From the NCBI RefSeq assembly GCF_013393945.1, contig NZ_CP040297.1, positions 4,186,001 to 4,250,000 on the forward strand: a stretch of DNA of 64,000 nucleotides, in the 5' to 3' direction. Origin of the DNA: Nostoc sp. TCL26-01. GTDB lineage: Bacteria; Cyanobacteriota; Cyanobacteriia; Cyanobacteriales; Nostocaceae. The notes under the pieces are model-generated. The model was not told where the DNA came from and made no database searches. It saw only the letters and a list, made by a program, of their open reading frames with translations. Shown one piece after another: positions 59,735 to 64,000 of this stretch (position 1 is its first letter; the number at the start of each line of letters is the position of its first letter). The position numbers and the translations under genes are program-made.

Positions 59735-62572
59735 TTAAGCATTAACGAAAATATCTGCATTGGTTAAAGTCAATCCAGTATTGAGTGTAGCAAATTGAAT
59801 TTTAGCGATCGCTCCTGTACCATCTTGATCAAAGAACAGAGAACCGTTGTTGCGATCATAGATAAATCGATGACTAGCTGTAGTAGCGGCTGTACCCATA
59901 ACCAATTGACTAACTGCGATCGCACTACCAGCCACCAAACCACTACCAAAGCCAGCCGCCGAGACAACAATAGTATCATCAACTACGTTAAAGTAAGTAA
60001 TTTTGTCAATACCTTCACTACGGGAATTGAAAGTAAAGCGATCGCGTCCTAATCCACCTGTGAGTGTATCATTACCAGCACCGCCAATGAGGATGTCATT
60101 GCCATCACCACCAATGAGAGTATCAACACCAGAGCCACCATTGAGGGTATTATTGCCGCTATTACCTGTGATGATATTATTTCCAGTGTTGCCTGTACCG
60201 TTGATGGCGGCGATACCTGTCAAAGTCAGGTTTTCTAAGTTAGCGCCTAAAGTGTAAGTGATAGAAGACTCAACAGTATCTGTACCTTCATTCAAGTTTT
60301 CTACAATTACATCTCCAGTGCTATCGACAACATAAGTATCGTTACCAGCACCGCCGCGCATTTCATCATTACCTCTACCACCGTTGAGAGTATCATTGCT
60401 TACTTTTGATGTAGCAACAGTCAAATTCAGTGACCAGTACTTGAGTGTCCCTACATCTCCAACTGAGTCATCAGTGATTTCTAGTTTCCATGTGCCATTT
60501 GGGTTTTGATTATCAAAAGCAGATAGTAATCCCTCTGGTCGAAAAATGCCGGTAAACGGAGCAGTATCAGCCGTAATTAATGTTGTGGCTTCATCATCTA
60601 AGACTGTAAAGGTGAAATTATCTCCACTACCACCTACATCAGTAAACAATTCCACACGAGTTCCCGTAGGACTAATCAGGAAAACATCGAGGTCAGAAGC
60701 AAATGTGTGAGTAATATTTAAGGCGACGTTGACATCAACAATTGCACCACTTAAACCACTCACATTCAGATTAGAGTTAATGGTAGATGCGTCAGGGATA
60801 CTAAGGGCAGATGTATTGCTAAAAGTAGAAGTTTGGTTGATAAGTACATCACCAATCAAAATATCATTACCTCTACCACCAGACAAAACGTTGGCAGCAC
60901 TGTTACCGATAATCGTGTCATTGCCATCGCCACCAAAAGCATTTTCGATGGTAGTTCCTGAACTGATGGTTAGGTTTTTTCCCTTAAGGGTACTTGTAGA
61001 ACCTGGAGTCAGGTTGATGTTAGAACTAGAAGTAATCGCCGCCGCATTAATTGTATCGATACCAGAACTGTCAGTCAGTGTAGTTGCACCATAGATGCCA
61101 TACTCATTGGTGTAAAAATAAGTATCATTGGCTGTATCTGTATCCCCATATAAATGCAATTTCCAATTATTGAAAATGCCGATATCTGTAGGGCCTAAAT
61201 CCTTGATTATGAGTGTCCAATTGCCAGCACTGCTTTCTCCCCAGTGTTGCGTACTGGAAAGTTTAAACACAATATCATCTCCATCATCCTGCCTATTGCC
61301 TGGTCGATCAATCAAACGACTTTCAATCCCACTTGGAGAAATCAGGGAAACAACCAAATCACCCCGATAAGGATGAGTCAGATTGAGTTCTACTTCTACC
61401 CAATCAATATCTAAACCCGCAGCAACGGTAAAAGTATGACTAATTCCTGTTGTATTATTATCTGGAATAGCCAAGCCTAAATTACCGGAATTATAAGAAA
61501 GAGATTTCTCATTGTTAAATCGACTTTGTTTTTGCCAAGTTTCCGCCAAACGCACAGCAGCAAGAGCATCTACCAAGCCAAATCCATAGTCGTGGTTGAC
61601 GTGTAAACCACGGCCATTCCAGTTTATAGCACCGTTCTCTTGCCAAATATAGTTACTTCCCCCTTCATTCTTAGGGTTATTTTTAAGGGCAGAATAGGCG
61701 AGAATTTCTTGGATATCTCGATAACCTAAGTTGGGATTGGCTTCCAATATTAAAGCAACTATCCCAGAAACTTGAGGAGCAGCAATTGAAGTGCCAGTCA
61801 AACGAGTATAGTCTGTAGAACTAGAGCCAGCAGATCCCAGGCGATCTGTAGTGAGAAGGCCAATACCACTATATGATTCCCCAAAGGCAGAAACTAGAAT
61901 AGAAGCACCAGGAGTACTGTAATAAGTTGCCCAACCATGCTCCCTTTCAATTGCAGCTACTGTAATAGCATAGCGGGAGTTTTTAAAGTTGTGATAGTTG
62001 GTATTATCGCCTTCTTTACGACCATCTCCGGCAGAAAAGACAATGGCTGTTCCTAACCCCTTACGTCCATTTGCCACAGCATTAGTAAGTGTTTGTCCCA
62101 CTTGTGGAAAATCATAAAAATTATCTGCGAAAGCTTCTGTAAAACCCCAACTATTATTGACAACATCAAAATTCACAAGACGTTCTAAAGCTTTAAACTC
62201 ACCAGGGTTAGCTCTAATACCGGCGATTTTGGCATTGTAAGCCACACCCACAGTACCATCGCCATTCGCTTCAGCCGCGATAATACCTGCTACTGCTGTC
62301 CCGTGATTATCACTAACTAGAACTGGTGAAGGATCAGAATCTTGGTCGATAGTGTCATAATCTTTCGTTTTGTCGTAATTATTATTCAAATCGTAGTGGT
62401 TGTAATCAAATCCATCATCGATTACACCAACTAGAACACCGCGTCCTGTATAGTCATCCCATACATCAACTACATTGATATCAAAAAGGCGATATGTCTG
62501 ATTACCAACGGTTACGGTGTCGTAGAGATACCATTGGTTTTTAAATAAAGGATCGGAAGGGAAAGTAGCCAT
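59735..62572 (-). CDS. Subtilisin-like (S8) protease with two P-domains and RTX repeats
   Basis: A 945-residue secreted protease. The S8 domain (about residues 1-345) has a complete triad: Asp in GVIDDGFDYNH near 50, His in DNHGTAVAGI near 90, Ser in TGTSIAAPQVSG near 260. Two proprotein-convertase P-domains follow, one at about 375-480 (DLVVSLISPSGIESRL, NWTLIIKDLG) and one at about 610-720 (DLDVFLISPTGTRVEL), with RTX repeats (GGDGNDTIIGNSAANVLSGG) around them. The last about 80 residues resemble the RTX protein at the left edge and are probably the type I secretion signal. There is no N-terminal signal peptide. ATG 62572 follows GAGG and is preferred over 62605. Confidence 0.92.
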   Translation of the reverse strand: MATFPSDPLFKNQWYLYDTVTVGNQTYRLFDINVVDVWDDYTGRGVLVGVIDDGFDYNHYDLNNNYDKTKDYDTIDQDSDPSPVLVSDNHGTAVAGIIAAEANGDGTVGVAYNAKIAGIRANPGEFKALERLVNFDVVNNSWGFTEAFADNFYDFPQVGQTLTNAVANGRKGLGTAIVFSAGDGRKEGDNTNYHNFKNSRYAITVAAIEREHGWATYYSTPGASILVSAFGESYSGIGLLTTDRLGSAGSSSTDYTRLTGTSIAAPQVSGIVALILEANPNLGYRDIQEILAYSALKNNPKNEGGSNYIWQENGAINWNGRGLHVNHDYGFGLVDALAAVRLAETWQKQSRFNNEKSLSYNSGNLGLAIPDNNTTGISHTFTVAAGLDIDWVEVELNLTHPYRGDLVVSLISPSGIESRLIDRPGNRQDDGDDIVFKLSSTQHWGESSAGNWTLIIKDLGPTDIGIFNNWKLHLYGDTDTANDTYFYTNEYGIYGATTLTDSSGIDTINAAAITSSSNINLTPGSTSTLKGKNLTISSGTTIENAFGGDGNDTIIGNSAANVLSGGRGNDILIGDVLINQTSTFSNTSALSIPDASTINSNLNVSGLSGAIVDVNVALNITHTFASDLDVFLISPTGTRVELFTDVGGSGDNFTFTVLDDEATTLITADTAPFTGIFRPEGLLSAFDNQNPNGTWKLEITDDSVGDVGTLKYWSLNLTVATSKVSNDTLNGGRGNDEMRGGAGNDTYVVDSTGDVIVENLNEGTDTVESSITYTLGANLENLTLTGIAAINGTGNTGNNIITGNSGNNTLNGGSGVDTLIGGDGNDILIGGAGNDTLTGGLGRDRFTFNSRSEGIDKITYFNVVDDTIVVSAAGFGSGLVAGSAIAVSQLVMGTAATTASHRFIYDRNNGSLFFDQDGTGAIAKIQFATLNTGLTLTNADIFVNA

Positions 62573-62900
62573 AAGTTTGCCTCTTGTATTATGCGAATAT
62601 TTCAATGCCAGTAAATAGCCTGATGATCTGAAAATGCAGGATGTTTACTCTGACTTTATGAAAATTTTTGACACTTAAAATCTTTAGCAATTCACAGAGT
62701 AAATAAAACACAGAAATTAGTCCTTCAGCTTTTATGCAAACTTAGATGCAACTTTCTGTATAGATATCAGCATAATTGTGTATGTAAAATTGCATAAAAG
62801 TGTATTGCCCTTTAGACTCATCTATGCAACGTTGCAATTTATCCCTTCAAGCTTGAGACTAGATATCAGTTGATACAACTGACACGCAAGAGAAAAATTT
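62573..62900. promoter_or_regulatory. Divergent spacer between protease and exoprotein genes
   Basis: About 330 bp. A short perfect palindrome TCAGTTG-ATA-CAACTGA (62865-62881) lies 20 bp before the exoprotein start and could be an operator. Nothing else recognised. Confidence 0.35.
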
Positions 62901-64000
62901 ATGATCCAGCAGTCTAATTGCAATTGGTCGTGGCGTTTAGGACTATTGCTCAGTTTGACTGTCACAACAAACGCCAAAGCCATAGCTCAAGTCACATCAG
63001 ACCAAACATTAGGAACACAAGTTATAGATATTGGTTTAAATTCTTTTATTTTGGATGGAACAACAGTTGGTAACACAAATTTATTCCACAGTTTTAGTAG
63101 TTTCAATATTCCTAATGGTGGTGCAGCAGTTTTTATCAACGACCCTACTATTACTAATATCTTTGCACGAGTAACTGGGGGAATCGCATCTGAGATTCAA
63201 GGATTGATTAGCGCTCAAGGCACTGCTAATTTATTTTTAATGAATCCCAATGGAATTATTTTTGGCAGAAACGCTCAATTAAATATTGGTGGTTCATTTG
63301 TTGCAACTACTGCTAATACGATTCAATTCCCTGGTGGTGCTGAATTTTCTTTAAAGTCACCAGTTGCACCAGAAAATACTTTACTTAGTATTAATCCAAC
63401 AGCATTTTTATTTAATCAAATTGCTAACCAAGGCGCGAACTCAATTGAAAATCGAGGTCAATTATTTACTGCTCCAGGTAAGAGTTTAATCTTACTTGGT
63501 GGTCGCGTTGCACCTACCCTTGAATCTACTGGTCAAATCGTCATGGATGGGGGAACTATTGGGGCATCTGGGGGTAGGGTCGAAATAGGAGGATTAACTG
63601 CATCAGGAACAGTAGGACTTACTGTTAATGGTAACGATGTGCGCTTGAGTTTTCCTGATGATGTAGCGAAATCAGATGTTTTGCTGAATCAGTCTTTTAT
63701 TGCTGCTTTTGGAGCAAATGGCAGCGATATTGTAATTAATGCTAATAACTTGCTGTTAACAAATGGTGGCTTGATATTATCTGATACTGCTACATCAGAA
63801 CTAGAGCAAACAATTGGACATGGAGGAAATATTCAAGTTACAGCAACAAATTCTATAGAAATAGATGCCAAAGATGCAGTAGATACAACAACTGGTTTTT
63901 TAGCAACAACAAGCAGTGCTAGTCGTGGAGGCGATATAACACTAAAAACCAGAAATTTTATCATGAAAAATGGTGGTTTGATTGTTGCAGAAGCTAATGG
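62901..64000 (+). CDS. Filamentous-haemagglutinin-type TPS exoprotein, 3' end outside window
   Basis: About 366 codons are present and the frame runs off the right edge. The signal peptide WSWRLGLLLSLTVTTNAKAIAQ is followed by the TPS/haemagglutination activity domain: FHSFSSFNIPNGGAAVFIND, GLISAQGTANLFLMNPNGIIFG, GRNAQLNIGGSFVATTA, all diagnostic. A beta-helix with IEIGGLTASG-like strands and repeated GGNIQV / GGDITL turns follows. These proteins cross the outer membrane through a TpsB partner, not seen in the window. The cluster with DUF928, CHAT and CHASE2 genes is typical. ATG follows AAGAG. Confidence 0.9.
   Translation, partial: MIQQSNCNWSWRLGLLLSLTVTTNAKAIAQVTSDQTLGTQVIDIGLNSFILDGTTVGNTNLFHSFSSFNIPNGGAAVFINDPTITNIFARVTGGIASEIQGLISAQGTANLFLMNPNGIIFGRNAQLNIGGSFVATTANTIQFPGGAEFSLKSPVAPENTLLSINPTAFLFNQIANQGANSIENRGQLFTAPGKSLILLGGRVAPTLESTGQIVMDGGTIGASGGRVEIGGLTASGTVGLTVNGNDVRLSFPDDVAKSDVLLNQSFIAAFGANGSDIVINANNLLLTNGGLILSDTATSELEQTIGHGGNIQVTATNSIEIDAKDAVDTTTGFLATTSSASRGGDITLKTRNFIMKNGGLIVAEAN

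Overview
The window is chromosomal DNA of a heterocyst-type filamentous cyanobacterium (Nostoc/Anabaena group). The evidence is the many GCGATCGC (HIP1) octamers, numerous heptameric short tandem repeats, dispersed palindromic elements, and typical cyanobacterial families: an ARC6/Ftn2-like division protein, an SLH-OprB porin, DUF928, a CHASE2 kinase, a CHAT-TPR protein and a Rho-N/DUF4912 protein. The assignment rests on sequence style and gene content only, because no rRNA is present.

Layout. 1-3.4 kb: end of a large secreted FG-GAP/RTX protein and an M23 peptidase. 4-7.4 kb: an MFS transporter, an OmpR-type regulator with its own HPt domain, and an isochorismatase-like hydrolase. 7.5-34.2 kb: a large organosulfur scavenging island. 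It holds SsuB, SsuC, SsuD, an SsuA-like protein and two further binding proteins, a second flavin monooxygenase (NtaA/DszA type), a DszC/SfnC-like acyl-CoA-dehydrogenase-fold oxidoreductase, an amidohydrolase, two aldo/keto reductases, a GST, an HCCA-isomerase-like protein, an arylsulfotransferase-like protein, a TTC38-like TPR protein, an exporter-type ABC protein and an outer-membrane porin. 34.3-44 kb: a Rieske protein, a WD40 protein with an unrecognised N-terminal half, RelE and HicAB toxin modules, class II aldolase, a Uma2 nuclease, tRNA-Lys, an aldose epimerase and pdhA. 44.7-52.7 kb: the ARC6/Ftn2 protein, an AEC transporter, the DUF4912 protein, an EF-hand lipoprotein and an ion-channel/TrkA-like protein. 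53-64 kb: a regulator and CHASE2 kinase pair, DUF928, a CHAT protein, a subtilisin with two P-domains and RTX repeats, and the start of a two-partner-secretion exoprotein.

The most interesting signal is a 28-bp inverted-repeat motif (arms close to TACGGTAA and TTACCGTA) found eight times, only between 17.5 and 34.3 kb and always in intergenic DNA next to island genes. It looks like the operator of one undescribed regulon linking the porin, the ABC importer, both monooxygenase systems, the TTC38-like protein, the DszC-like enzyme and the aldo/keto reductase-arylsulfotransferase unit. No regulator gene for it lies in the window.

A second theme is repeat-driven remodelling. At least four genes end inside heptamer arrays that supply their last codons and stop, a MITE-like element truncates an HNH-endonuclease gene, and a methyltransferase gene is cut off just after motif I and overlaps the next start codon.
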